Below, piece by piece: positions 62,812-64,000 of a stretch of DNA of 64,000 bases (the first letter of the stretch is position 1; every line of letters starts with the position of its first letter). Origin of the DNA: Paenibacillus albicereus (GTDB taxonomy: Bacteria > Bacillota > Bacilli > Paenibacillales > Paenibacillaceae). The stretch lies in assembly GCF_012676905.1 (NCBI RefSeq), contig NZ_CP051428.1, positions 58,501-122,500 on the forward strand. The letters run 5' to 3'. A program made the translations under genes and the position numbers. The notes below the pieces were generated by a model. It searched no databases. It saw only the letters and a list, made by a program, of their open reading frames with translations, and was not told the DNA's origin.

Positions 62812-64000
<1,189 letters not shown>

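Overview
The window is about 64 kb of high-GC Firmicutes DNA, most probably from Paenibacillus or a close relative (Paenibacillaceae). The backbone matches the origin-proximal region of Bacillus subtilis: yabP-yabQ-divIC-yabR, then spoIIE, yabS-yabT-tilS-hpt-ftsH, then coaX-hslO-yacD-cysK-pabB-pabA-pabC-folP-folB-folK-yazB-dusB, greA and lysS. Gene order, short overlaps and strong Shine-Dalgarno sites support this. Almost every gene is on the + strand. The high GC, the spore-former genes and the S-layer-homology anchor all fit Paenibacillaceae. The species assignment is inference.

Layout: 1-3.1 kb is the end of a petrobactin-type iron-siderophore importer (yclNOPQ-like). 3.2-5.2 kb carries spore-coat/cortex and division genes (yabP, yabQ, divIC) and an S1 RNA-binding protein with a glycine-rich tail. 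5.3-21.5 kb is a monoderm type IV pilus locus: minor pilins, PilB, PilT, PilC, a major pilin, prepilin peptidase, a PilM-PilN fusion and PilO. It sits between yabR and spoIIE and is interrupted by a convergent 4.2-kb gene for a secreted Ig-like/DUF5057-like protein. 21.6-22.6 kb has a PemK/MazF-like protein and a candidate 100-nt small RNA. 23-26.5 kb has spoIIE and an unrecognised charged protein. 27-33.4 kb is one very large secreted nuclease plus 5'-nucleotidase with three SLH domains. 33.5-36.7 kb has a GntR/ABC module and an Old Yellow Enzyme.

36.8-42.7 kb returns to the backbone (yabS to ftsH). 43-47.9 kb is a nucleoside ABC importer (nupNOPQ-like) preceded by sites that look like PurR boxes. 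48.2-51.7 kb is the NAD de novo operon nadA-nadB-nadC, followed by coaX, redox chaperone Hsp33, a PrsA-like foldase and cysK. 55.8-60.8 kb is the p-aminobenzoate/folate operon. dusB, greA and the start of lysS close the window.

Functional threads: the wall-attached nuclease/nucleotidase could convert extracellular DNA or RNA to nucleosides and phosphate, and the nup importer could take the nucleosides up. That link is inference. Notable non-coding structure includes an exact 52-bp-period hairpin array before an unusually AT-rich pilin gene, a 45-bp triple hairpin after nupQ, a 21-bp stem that buries the yabP ribosome binding site, a spoIIE promoter with a 21-bp spacer, and the small-RNA-like unit upstream of spoIIE.
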